Shown here piece after piece: positions 30,172 to 37,946 of a DNA stretch of 64,000 nt. Each line of letters opens with the position of its first letter. The stretch's first letter is position 1. Both the position numbers and the translations under genes were made by a program. Below the pieces are notes generated by a model. The model did no database searches. It was not told the DNA's origin and saw nothing but the letters and a program-made list of their open reading frames with translations. The stretch is from Peptoniphilus vaginalis (GTDB lineage Bacteria > Bacillota > Clostridia > Tissierellales > Peptoniphilaceae): contig NZ_FXLP01000004.1 in the NCBI RefSeq assembly GCF_900176605.1, positions 1 to 64,000 on the forward strand, written 5' to 3'.

Positions 30172-31299
30172 CTACTCATTAATATATTTGCTTGCATTTT
30201 CTGTTGCCTTTATATTCATATCCTTGTCTACCCAAATAATTGCAGCGCCAGTTTTGTCTGACAAGGCTTGTATTTCCTCGTCACTTGAATTAAAGGCAGC
30301 AGTTGATAGGAAGTCACAAAGGCCAGAGTCTTCTTTGATTACAGTTGCGGACTTGATTTCATGGGCTGGCTTCAAGGTATCAGGGTCGATGATATGGCAG
30401 TATCTCACGCCGTCAAGGTCAAAATACCTTTGGTAGTCACCACTTGTAACTATGGAAGTGTTAGTAACATTTAAGGCTGCCAAAATATTTTCAGGACTTT
30501 CTAAATTTGGGTTTTGAATTCCAATATTGAAGTTGTCCCTGCCATCTATTGGTTTACCAATAATTCTAACATTACCACCAGCAGAAATTATAGAGGACTT
30601 AACTCCCCTATCTTCAAGTTCTCTTGCCACAAGTTCGGTTGCAAAGCCCTTGGCAGTCGCACCAAGGTCAAGTGCCATTCCCTTTTCAAGGTAAACTTCT
30701 TTTTTCTCTTCATCTAGTTTAATCTTGCCTACGTCTGTAAAAGGACGTAACTTTTCAAGTTCTTTATCACTTGGAAGGGCCTCACCCTTTAGGGCAATGA
30801 CTTCTTTCTTAGTCTTGCCTCCATCGTAAAGTTCGCTGAACTCATTCCAAAGCTTTGTCACAGGTCCCAAGGCAATGTTAGTCTTGTGAGAAATATTGTT
30901 GTAATCATCAATAGAATCCTTAATTAGTTTAAACAAGGTGTCATTAACAACCACTGGCTTAATGCCCGCATTGTCGTTAATTGTCTTGACATTTACAAGA
31001 CCTGGATATGTCTTGTAGTTGTCAAAAAGTTTGTGAAGTTCTTCGTATCTTTCCTTGGCATAAGTCAAGTTTTCCTTAGCAAACTTGTCATCGTCGGTGT
31101 AGATGGCAACCTTTACCACTGTGTCAAAAGTGCTGTAAAATTCAGTTTCTTGCTTCAAGCCATCCTTGTTGACTTCAACAGCAGCCACCTCTTGGTTTGC
31201 CTTTACGTCTTCCTTTTTTATGTTTCCAGCATCCTTGTCCTTGCAGCCAGATAAAAGTAAAAGACCGCTAAGGCATAGTGCCAATAAAGTTTTTTTCAT
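30172..31299 (-). CDS. apbE: FAD:protein FMN transferase (ApbE), lipoprotein
   Basis: The signal peptide ends in the lipobox LLLSGCKDK with the cysteine at about residue 19, so it is anchored outside the membrane. The ApbE domain has TEFYSTFDTVVKVAIYTDDD, ALDLGATAKGFATELVA with the FAD-binding and metal residues, AGGNVRIIGKP, and RYCHIIDPDTLKPA near residue 300. It attaches FMN to threonine in membrane flavoproteins such as Rnf subunits; none of these is in the window. Length (375 aa) is normal. Confidence 0.92.
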   Translation of the reverse strand: MKKTLLALCLSGLLLLSGCKDKDAGNIKKEDVKANQEVAAVEVNKDGLKQETEFYSTFDTVVKVAIYTDDDKFAKENLTYAKERYEELHKLFDNYKTYPGLVNVKTINDNAGIKPVVVNDTLFKLIKDSIDDYNNISHKTNIALGPVTKLWNEFSELYDGGKTKKEVIALKGEALPSDKELEKLRPFTDVGKIKLDEEKKEVYLEKGMALDLGATAKGFATELVARELEDRGVKSSIISAGGNVRIIGKPIDGRDNFNIGIQNPNLESPENILAALNVTNTSIVTSGDYQRYFDLDGVRYCHIIDPDTLKPAHEIKSATVIKEDSGLCDFLSTAAFNSSDEEIQALSDKTGAAIIWVDKDMNIKATENASKYINE

Positions 31300-31496
31300 G
31301 ATATCACCTTTCTCTATAATACCATTTAAGTCGCCATTTTTTCAACAACTTTAAGCTTAGGATCTGGCTTGTGAGACTCGCCTTTCTTTGAAAAGTTTAA
31401 AATTTATTTTTAATAGATTTTAATAAGTTGAGATTTTATTTCCTAGCTCCATCCTATATAAGATAAGTTTAAAATCTTTTGACCTTTTACCCAATA

Positions 31497-31521
31497 AAAA
31501 AGCCAGTGGACTGATCCACTG
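31497..31521 (-). terminator. Terminator of ilvE
   Basis: CAGTGGA and TCCACTG form a 7-bp stem with a tetraloop-sized loop, followed on the minus strand by CTTTTTTATT. Confidence 0.85.
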
Positions 31522-31546
31522 ACTAATTTCTCATAAGATTTAAGAT

Positions 31547-32470
31547 TTATTTTTCGTAAACTGGTCTTAAGTATTCCATATATTTTGGATTTTTACCATG
31601 TGTTAGGTCTGCAAAAAGTTTTTTAAGTTCTAGACATACCTTGCCTGGTTTTCCATCGGCAACTTTTATGTCATCAACTTCAACTACTGGAGCAACTTCC
31701 ATAGCTGTTCCTGAGAAGAATACTTCGTCTGCGTTGTAAAGTTCTGTTCTTGCAACAGATTTTTCTACACATTCAATTCCTAGTTCTTCTTTTGCAAGCT
31801 TCATTACAATGTCTCTTGTTATTCCTTCTAGGATGTCATCTGATGCTGGAGGAGTCATTAATTTTCCTTTCTTGTATAGGAAGATATTTTCTCCTGGGCC
31901 TTCACATACAAAGCCATTTCTATTTAGTAGGACTGCTTCATCGTAACCATTTTTTGTTGCTTCAAAGGATGCTAGGGCTGAGTTTAGGTAGCCTGCTGTA
32001 GCCTTTGTTCTAGGTGGCAACATGTTATCTGCTATTCTAACCCAAGATGATACCTTTACTTTGAAGGCTTCTCTGTCTATATATTTTCCCATAGGTTGTA
32101 AGTAAATAACTACACAGTCATCTTCGTGTCCGTGTAGACTAATGCCAACTGTTTTTCCGTCTTTGTAGGCAATTGGTCTGATGTAAGTTGTTTCTCTAAA
32201 TCCATTTTTTCTTAGAAGTTCGATTGTGTAATCTGCAAGTTCTTCTGCTGTGTAGCCTACTTCTAAGTTAGCAACTTTTGCTGATTGCAAAAATCTCTTG
32301 TAGTGATCTACAAGTTTGAAAGCGTAAAGTTGTTCATCTTCTTCGTTCCAGTAAGCACGAATACCTTCGAAGACTCCTAGTCCGTAGTTAACAACTTTGG
32401 ATCTAATGCTTATAGACACCTTTTCTTCTTCTACTATTTCACCATTATAAAATACATATGATTGGTTCAT
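31547..32470 (-). CDS. ilvE: Branched-chain amino acid aminotransferase
   Basis: A 307-aa fold-type IV PLP enzyme. It starts NQSYVFYNGEIVEEEKVSI with GVFEGIRAYW (substrate-pocket region), has the PLP lysine in PRTKATAGYLNSALAS near residue 157, and EAVLLNRNGFVCEGPGENIF binding the cofactor phosphate. It interconverts leucine, isoleucine or valine with their 2-oxo acids. It stands alone with its own terminator. I looked for a T-box leader upstream and found none. Confidence 0.93.
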   Translation of the reverse strand: MNQSYVFYNGEIVEEEKVSISIRSKVVNYGLGVFEGIRAYWNEEDEQLYAFKLVDHYKRFLQSAKVANLEVGYTAEELADYTIELLRKNGFRETTYIRPIAYKDGKTVGISLHGHEDDCVVIYLQPMGKYIDREAFKVKVSSWVRIADNMLPPRTKATAGYLNSALASFEATKNGYDEAVLLNRNGFVCEGPGENIFLYKKGKLMTPPASDDILEGITRDIVMKLAKEELGIECVEKSVARTELYNADEVFFSGTAMEVAPVVEVDDIKVADGKPGKVCLELKKLFADLTHGKNPKYMEYLRPVYEK

Positions 32471-32760
32471 CTTTCTTCCCTCTCTTTAATTTTTATTTAT
32501 TTTTAAGTTGCTTTTTCTTTATCATGTTACTTAAAAATATTAAAATGTATTTTATCACTTTTAAGTGCAAAATTCTAGTATTTTAAAAAAACTTTACCCA
32601 TAAAATTTTTTCTATCTTTTTTTATTTATTTCTTTATGTAAGTTTTTCTCTTCATATAGATTTATTTTTACTTAGTAATTTTCTATTTTTAAATTTTCAC
32701 CAAGCCCTTTTGTCTTATGAGTCAAATTTTTTTTACTAAGTTGTCAGCTTTCATAACTCT
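32471..32760. other. AT-rich intergenic region upstream of ilvE
   Basis: No open frame, tRNA or clear RNA fold was seen. The region should hold the ilvE promoter, but several AT-rich candidates compete. The last part (32720-32760) already resembles diverged units of the 36-base repeat that follows. Confidence 0.5.
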
Positions 32761-32904
32761 ATAATTTTTTATAAAGTCATAAACTTTCACTCCTTCATAG
32801 TTTTTTATAAAGTCATAAACTTTCATTCCTCCATAGTTTTTTATAAGGCCATAATTTTTTACTTCTCCATAGTTTTTTATAAAGTCCTAGTCCCGTATAA
32901 GTTT
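32761..32904. repeat. 36-base tandem repeat array (four units)
   Basis: Units start at 32761, 32797, 32833 and 32869, exactly 36 bases apart, each beginning ATARTTTTTTATAA. The first two differ at only a few bases, the third and fourth more. Read on the minus strand they give a 12-residue repeat (FIKNYEGVKVYD), but the frame is short, has no start signal and is closed by a stop, so I treat them as non-coding. Related units occur near 36.2, 37.1 and 42.9 kb. Confidence 0.75.
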
Positions 32905-32989
32905 GTCACATCTTCCTCCCTAATCCTTTTTTGTAAATTCTATTTATCCTCTCACATCTTATCAATTGTAACTCATAAATCTTCGCATC

Positions 32990-33016
32990 AAAAAAGAGAC
33001 TACAAGTTGTAGCCTC
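32990..33016 (-). terminator. Terminator of the bcd-etfBA operon
   Basis: On the minus strand GAGGCTACAAC pairs with TTGTAGTCTC, followed by TTTTTT. Confidence 0.88.
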
Positions 33017-33044
33017 TTCTTATAAATTTGAGATTTAATTTAGA

Positions 33045-34052
33045 TTAAATTTCTGCTTTAATTCTTTGTTCTCTATCAATAGCTTCTATTAGTTTTGGAA
33101 CAACTGCGTTGATATCTCCAACTACTCCTAGGTCAGCTACTTCAAAGATTGCTGCTTCTGGATCCTTGTTAACAGCTATGATAAGGTCTGAGTCTTCCAT
33201 ACCTGCAACGTGTTGGATTGCTCCAGAGATACCCATTGCGAAGTAAAGTTCTGGTCTAACTGTCTTACCAGTTTGTCCAACTTGGTGATCTTTTGTTATC
33301 CAACCAGAGTCTACTGATGCTCTTGATGCAGAGATTTCTGCTTCTAGCTTGTCAGCAAGTTCTTGAAGTGGTTTGAATCCTTCTGGTCCACCAATTCCAC
33401 GTCCACCAGATACAAGGATCTTAGCTTCTGTGATATCTTTCTTGTGAGATTCTTCTTTTGCAATGTCAACAATTTTAACATTCATATCTGCGTCAGTGAA
33501 GTCTACTTTAAATTCTTCAACTTCGCCTTTTCTTGATGGGTCGTTGTCAAGTGCTTGCATTACGCCTGGTCTTACTGTAGCCATTTGTGGTCTAAAGTCT
33601 TCACAAATGATAGTAGCCATTAGGTTACCACCAAAGGCAGGTCTTGTCATCATAAGGTTCTTAGTTTCTGGATCTATTTCTAGTTTTGTACAGTCAGCAG
33701 TAAGTCCTGTGTGAATTCTTGCTGCTAGTCTTGGAGCAAGGTCACGACCTATTGATGATGCACCGTAGATTACGATTTCTGGTTCTTTGTCCTTGATAAT
33801 TTTTGTTATTGCCTTTGCGTAAGGTTCAGTAACATATTCTTTTAGCATTGGATCTTCTACTACGATAACCTTGTCTGCACCGTGTCTAATAAGAACGTCT
33901 GCGTGGTCTTTTACCTTTTCGCCAAGTAAAACACCAACAACATCTTGTCCTAGGTCGTCAGCAAGTTCTCTTGCTTTTCCTAGAAGTTCTATACCAACTT
34001 TTTCAAGTTTATTGTCTCTTTGTTCTATAAATACAAATACATCTTTACTCAT
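33045..34052 (-). CDS. etfA: Electron transfer flavoprotein, alpha subunit
   Basis: The C-terminal FAD domain carries GGRGIGGPEGFKPLQELAD, SRASVDSGWITKDHQVGQTG and KTVRPELYFAMGISGAIQH, the signature of EtfA. With EtfB it carries electrons to or from the acyl-CoA dehydrogenase encoded upstream; in butyrate-forming anaerobes the complex bifurcates electrons to ferredoxin. I place the start at the ATG at 34052 (MSKDVFVFIEQRD) behind a G-rich site; 15 further codons are open but would overlap etfB. Confidence 0.94.
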   Translation of the reverse strand: MSKDVFVFIEQRDNKLEKVGIELLGKARELADDLGQDVVGVLLGEKVKDHADVLIRHGADKVIVVEDPMLKEYVTEPYAKAITKIIKDKEPEIVIYGASSIGRDLAPRLAARIHTGLTADCTKLEIDPETKNLMMTRPAFGGNLMATIICEDFRPQMATVRPGVMQALDNDPSRKGEVEEFKVDFTDADMNVKIVDIAKEESHKKDITEAKILVSGGRGIGGPEGFKPLQELADKLEAEISASRASVDSGWITKDHQVGQTGKTVRPELYFAMGISGAIQHVAGMEDSDLIIAVNKDPEAAIFEVADLGVVGDINAVVPKLIEAIDREQRIKAEI

Positions 34053-34065
34053 TTTAAACCCCCAA

Positions 34066-34863
34066 TTAGATAATATACTTTTCTTGAAGTTTAGCAACGA
34101 TAGCTTGAGCTGCTTCGTCAGCAGTTAAGTCAGTTAAAAGTACGCCCTTACCTTTACCTTGTTTAGGGAAAGATTTTCTAACTTTTGTAGGTGAACCCTT
34201 AAGTCCTATGTTTGCCATGTCAAGTTTGTCTTTAATATCTTCTAGACCCCAAACTTTGATTTCCTTTTGGTAAGCTTCAAATACTTTACCAATTGTCATA
34301 TATCTAGGTTCTGCTAATTCTGCTATTGCAGTGATTAGGCATGGGAATTTAATATTAATTGTGTGATATCTATCTTCGAATTGTCTCTTAACTGTGATAC
34401 CTTTTTTGTCATCGTCAAGTTCAAGTTCTTGTACATAAGATACTTGTGGAACTCCAATGTGTTCTGCGATTTGTGGTCCAACTTGTGCTGTATCACCGTC
34501 GATTGCTTGTCTACCACAGATGATTAAATCAAAATCTAGGTGTTGAAGTGCTGCAGTGATTGTACAAGATGTTGCCCATGTATCAGCTCCACCAAAGGCT
34601 CTATCAGATACTAAGATTCCTTCGTCAGCGCCCATTGCAAGTGCTTCTCTTATTGCTTCTTGAGCTTGTGGAGGTCCCATTGATAAGACTGTTACGTGGA
34701 TATCTGGATTTTCATCTTTAAGTCTAAGTGCAACTTCTAGACCTGATTTATCATCAGGGTTTATAATACTTGGCACACCATCTCTAATAAGTGTATTAGT
34801 AACAGGGTCAAGTCTAACTTCATTAGTATCAGGTACTTGTTTAATACATACTACTATATTCAT
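34066..34863 (-). CDS. etfB: Electron transfer flavoprotein, beta subunit
   Basis: The 265-aa protein starts MNIVVCIKQVPDTNEVRLDP and has LIICGRQAIDGDTAQVGPQI, the EtfB signature, near residue 120. The beta subunit binds AMP, or a second FAD in bifurcating complexes. The gene lies between bcd and etfA with small gaps (18 and 13 bases) in the standard bcd-etfB-etfA order. Confidence 0.95.
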   Translation of the reverse strand: MNIVVCIKQVPDTNEVRLDPVTNTLIRDGVPSIINPDDKSGLEVALRLKDENPDIHVTVLSMGPPQAQEAIREALAMGADEGILVSDRAFGGADTWATSCTITAALQHLDFDLIICGRQAIDGDTAQVGPQIAEHIGVPQVSYVQELELDDDKKGITVKRQFEDRYHTINIKFPCLITAIAELAEPRYMTIGKVFEAYQKEIKVWGLEDIKDKLDMANIGLKGSPTKVRKSFPKQGKGKGVLLTDLTADEAAQAIVAKLQEKYII

Positions 34864-34881
34864 TTATATTACTCCTTCCGA

Positions 34882-36024
34882 TTATTTAACGCCCATCCAG
34901 CTAGATATAACCATCTTCATTACTTCAGATGTACCTTCGTAAATTTCTGTAATCTTAGCATCTCTCATCATTCTTTCTATTGGATAGTCACGAGTGTATC
35001 CGTATCCACCAAATAATTGTAGACATCTTCTAGTAATATCACTAGCTGCATTAGCTGCAAATAGCTTAGCCATTGCTGCAAAGTGTCCATAAGGAAGGCC
35101 TGATGATTTAGCATCTGCTGCTCTATAAACTAATAATTGAGCTGCTTCTGCAGTTGTCTTCATATCTGCAAGTTCAAATTGAGTGTTTTGGAATTGAGAA
35201 ATTCTTCTGCCGAATTGTTTTCTTTCAGTAGTGTATTTTACAGTTTCGTCAATTGCACCTTCAGCAATTCCTAGTGCTTGAGATGCGATTCCAATTCTAC
35301 CACCATCAAGTGTCTTCATAGCGATAGCGAATCCCTTACCTTCTCTTCCAAGAAGATTTTCCCTTGGTATTCTACAGTCTTCAAAGATAAGCTCACAAGT
35401 TGAAGATCCTCTGATACCCATTTTGTCTTCTGGTTCTCCAACAGTAAATCCTGGAGTTCCTCTTTCAACTATGAAAGCTGAAATTCCATGGTTGCCCTTA
35501 GATCTGTCTGTCATTGCGATTACAACGAATACATCAGCAAATCCAGCGTTTGTGATAAAGATCTTTGAACCGTTAAGTACATATTCGTCTCCATCAAGTA
35601 CTGCAGTTGTTCTTTGTCCACTTGCGTCAGTACCAGCACCTGGTTCTGTAAGTCCGAAAGCACCAATTTTTTTACCTGCTAGTAAATCTGGTAAGTATTT
35701 TTTCTTTTGTTCTTCTGTTCCGTTTTCATAAATTGGAGCACAGCATAGTGAAGTGTGAGCTGAAACAATTACACCAGTAGTAGCACATTTCTTAGAAAGT
35801 TCTTCTACTGCCATAGCGTAAGCTAGGTAGTCAGCGCCTTGTCCACCGTATTCTTTAGGAAATGGTATTCCAAAGAAGCCGTATCTGGCCATTTTTTTAA
35901 CATTTTCCATAGGAACTTCTTCAGTTGCATCTACATCAGCAGCAACTGGTTCTACTTCATTTTCAGCAAAAGCACGATACATTTGTTGTAATAATAGATG
36001 TTCCTTATCCAATTTTAAATCCAT
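34882..36024 (-). CDS. bcd: Acyl-CoA dehydrogenase, probably butyryl-CoA dehydrogenase
   Basis: The 380-aa protein has the family's length and motifs: GAFGLTEPGAGTDASGQRTT (FAD-binding signature 1), QFGRRISQFQNTQFELADM (signature 2) and the catalytic glutamate in ITEIYEGTSEVMKM near residue 366. Linked to etfBA it most likely reduces crotonyl-CoA to butyryl-CoA. The rest of the butyrate pathway (thl, hbd, crt) is not adjacent, so specificity is inferred from gene order. A Rex-like operator and a promoter lie upstream. Confidence 0.9.
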   Translation of the reverse strand: MDLKLDKEHLLLQQMYRAFAENEVEPVAADVDATEEVPMENVKKMARYGFFGIPFPKEYGGQGADYLAYAMAVEELSKKCATTGVIVSAHTSLCCAPIYENGTEEQKKKYLPDLLAGKKIGAFGLTEPGAGTDASGQRTTAVLDGDEYVLNGSKIFITNAGFADVFVVIAMTDRSKGNHGISAFIVERGTPGFTVGEPEDKMGIRGSSTCELIFEDCRIPRENLLGREGKGFAIAMKTLDGGRIGIASQALGIAEGAIDETVKYTTERKQFGRRISQFQNTQFELADMKTTAEAAQLLVYRAADAKSSGLPYGHFAAMAKLFAANAASDITRRCLQLFGGYGYTRDYPIERMMRDAKITEIYEGTSEVMKMVISSWMGVK

Positions 36025-36053
36025 TTAAAATCCCCCTAACAATAATTTAAAGA

Positions 36054-36071
36054 ATGTTATTTAATTAACAT
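36054..36071. promoter_or_regulatory. Rex-like operator before bcd-etfBA
   Basis: ATGTTATTTAATTAACAT, an 18-base near-palindrome (one mismatch between the 9-base halves) that follows the Rex pattern TTGTTAA-N4-TTAACAA. It lies between the predicted transcription start and bcd. Rex control of bcd-etf operons is established in clostridia. Confidence 0.5.
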
Positions 36072-36082
36072 ACGTCGTTTCT

Positions 36083-36110
36083 ATTATATCATTCTGTCTT
36101 TGTTTTTCAA
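36083..36110 (-). promoter_or_regulatory. Promoter of bcd-etfBA
   Basis: On the minus strand TTGAAA (36105-36110), 16 bases, TATAAT (36083-36088); the Rex-like box lies about a dozen bases past the -10. Confidence 0.65.
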
Positions 36111-36211
36111 GACTTTCTTTAATTTAAAACTTTTATTTAAAACAATTTCCTCTTTCATAAAAATAGAAACTAATAGTAAGAAAATCGAATTAATTTTGTA
36201 AATTTTGTCAA

Positions 36212-36283
36212 GTTATGAAGTCTTTAAGCTTAATAGTTTTTCATGACGTCATAGGTCTTCATAAAGTCATAAGACATTGTGAC
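36212..36283. repeat. Two units of the 36-base repeat family
   Basis: GTTATGAAG at 36212 and GTCATAGG at 36248 open two consecutive 36-base units that both end in TGAC and share the TCATAA and CTTTA/CTTCA words of the arrays near 32.8 and 37.1 kb. The rest of this 391-base gap holds the bcd promoter and Rex-like site and the uspA terminator; nothing else was seen. Confidence 0.5.
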
Positions 36284-36390
36284 AAGGTTTTTATACATTT
36301 CTTAACTATTCGATTTCAATGACACCTTCCTAGTCAATAATTCACCACAAAGAAAAAGTCAAAAGCTACCTGAATGTTTTTGGGCAAAAT

Positions 36391-36410
36391 AAAAGGACGG
36401 ATAACCGTCC
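36391..36410 (-). terminator. Terminator of the universal stress protein gene
   Basis: GGACGG, loop ATAA, CCGTCC (36395-36410), followed on the minus strand by TTTTATTTT. Confidence 0.88.
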
Positions 36411-36415
36411 CTCTT

Positions 36416-36850
36416 TTAAATATCTGCCTTAACAACAAGTACAGATTTTTTTGAATGATTTATTACCTTATTTGATACAGAACCAAGTAGAGTTCTTGAG
36501 AATGCACCAAGTCCCCTGTTGCCCATTATAATAAAGTCTGCATTTTTTTCTTCTGCGAACTTACAAATTTGTTCGCCAGGATTTCCTGAAGTGTAAAAAG
36601 TTTCTACCTTGAATGGGTAACCCTTTAAATCACTTTCTGCATCCTTAAGTATCATCTCAGCTCTTTCAACATTTGCCTTGTCAATTTCAAGTGTGAAGTT
36701 GAAGTTCGCTGGATATTGCTCAAAAATAGAAGTTTCTGGTGTCACTGTGAGAATAAGTAGTTCAGCACCTAGCTTTTCTCCCATGTCTCTTGCAACGTCA
36801 ATTGATTTTTTTGAACTCTTTGATCCGTCAATTGGTACTAATATTTTCAT
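36416..36850 (-). CDS. Universal stress protein, UspA family
   Basis: The 144-aa protein starts MKILVPIDGSKSSKKSIDVA and ends with the ATP-binding loop IIMGNRGLGAFSRTLLGSVS and NKVINHSKKSVLVVK, the G-2x-G-9x-G(S/T) pattern of the nucleotide-binding Usp class. Such proteins respond to starvation and stress; the biochemical role here is unknown. It is a single gene with its own terminator, flanked by repeat arrays on both sides. Confidence 0.92.
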   Translation of the reverse strand: MKILVPIDGSKSSKKSIDVARDMGEKLGAELLILTVTPETSIFEQYPANFNFTLEIDKANVERAEMILKDAESDLKGYPFKVETFYTSGNPGEQICKFAEEKNADFIIMGNRGLGAFSRTLLGSVSNKVINHSKKSVLVVKADI

Positions 36851-36984
36851 CTTTTACCTCCTATTTATTATTTCTATCTTCATTATACCCTAAGGCTTGG
36901 ACTTTTAAAATAACAAATCACTTCTTTATAGAATTAAAGTAATGAGTTTAAAATTTTTAATTTTAAAATTTTATTGAGTGATAT

Positions 36985-37275
36985 TTTCTTATGGCTTTGT
37001 AGTCTTTAACTGATTTATATTCTCTTACAACTTTCTTGTCTTTCACTAAGTCCTACTATCTTACAAGTCCATCGTCTTTAATTGAGTTCTAACATCTTAC
37101 AACTTCATCTCCTTTCATTGAGTTGTTATCATCTTATGACTTCATCTTTTTTTATTAAGTCGTTATCATCTTATGACTTTACTTATTTGAATAGAGTAAT
37201 ACTATCCCACAACTTAATATCTTTTTTATAAACTCTTGCCCCTTCACAACTTCACTAGCCTTTCTTTAGCTCCCC
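36985..37275. repeat. Degenerate 36/37-base tandem repeat array (about eight units)
   Basis: Clear unit starts (ATCTTAYRAC) are at 37058, 37094, 37131 and 37168, 36 or 37 bases apart; weaker units extend to about 36985 and 37275. The consensus is roughly ATCTTACAACTTCATC, then a T-rich stretch and ATTGAGTTGTTATC. The array fills the gap between the uspA-type gene and the tetR promoter. There are no constant-repeat/variable-spacer features of CRISPR and no open frame survives across units. Confidence 0.7.
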
Positions 37276-37324
37276 CTTCTCTCTACTTTCAAATTTTTTA
37301 ATCAAGATAGTCTTATAAAAAAAT

Positions 37325-37353
37325 TTGACAAATATAATAAATAGACTTATTAT
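37325..37353 (+). promoter_or_regulatory. Promoter of the tetR-DUF2871 operon
   Basis: TTGACA (37325-37330), 17 bases, TATTAT (37348-37353). Confidence 0.75.
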
Positions 37354-37361
37354 TAAGTCAA

Positions 37362-37376
37362 GTGACAAGATGTCAC
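37362..37376. promoter_or_regulatory. Palindromic operator, probably for the TetR-type repressor
   Basis: GTGACA-AGA-TGTCAC is a perfect inverted repeat placed at the expected transcription start, between the -10 box and the GGAGGT ribosome site. A repressor bound there would block its own operon. Confidence 0.6.
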
Positions 37377-37388
37377 TTTGGAGGTAAC

Positions 37389-37946
37389 ATGGCAAAACAA
37401 ACTTTTAATAACTTAGATGAAAAGAGAAAAGAAGACATTTATAAGAGCCTCAAGGAATACTTTGAGGAAGAAGATCTTAAAAAGATTAGCGTATCTGGGA
37501 TTGTAAAAAAACTTGATATAGCAAGAGGATCCTTCTACCAATACTTCGAAAGCCTTGAAGACTGTTACGACAGTCTACTGCAAAGGGAAACTGGTCAGGT
37601 CCACCACAAGTTTTATTTCCTCTACAAGGAAAACAAGGGCGACCTTGAAAGGACTCTTTGGACCTACAGAGATTATTTGGCAGAAGAACTCTACGACAAA
37701 AATTTAAAAAACTTATACGTGGCAAAATTTTTTTTGTTTGAGGATTCCTTTGTCACTCATAGCAAGAACTTTTTGATAAAAAACTTGTCAAAGGACAACT
37801 ACCACCGAATGGTCTTTATCATGGCGATCTTCCACCAGCTTCTAAAGGAGTCCATTACTAGAGACTATTCCAAGGAAGAATTTTTAGAAGTGTGTGACAC
37901 CTACATCAAATGGTTGTTAGGAGGTATAAATAATGAATCAATTTGA
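37389..37946 (+). CDS. TetR-family transcriptional regulator
   Basis: The first 60 residues (MAKQTFNNLDEKRKEDIYKS, then KKISVSGIVKKLDIARGSFY with YFESLEDCYDSLLQ) form a TetR helix-turn-helix; the remainder is helical ligand domain without a recognisable subfamily. I take the ATG at 37389 behind GGAGGT; the nine extra codons upstream fall in the operator. It overlaps the next gene by 14 bases, so the membrane protein downstream is its likely target and the operon is probably autorepressed. Confidence 0.85.
   Translation: MAKQTFNNLDEKRKEDIYKSLKEYFEEEDLKKISVSGIVKKLDIARGSFYQYFESLEDCYDSLLQRETGQVHHKFYFLYKENKGDLERTLWTYRDYLAEELYDKNLKNLYVAKFFLFEDSFVTHSKNFLIKNLSKDNYHRMVFIMAIFHQLLKESITRDYSKEEFLEVCDTYIKWLLGGINNESI

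Noticed and set aside
32471-32760. T-box or other amino-acid leader upstream of ilvE
   Set aside because: The conserved T-box bulge sequence was not found on the minus strand and no terminator/antiterminator pair precedes the start codon.
36985-37275. Possible CRISPR array because of 36/37-base periodicity
   Set aside because: The units follow one another directly, are degenerate over their whole length, have no constant-repeat and variable-spacer structure, and no cas gene is present.
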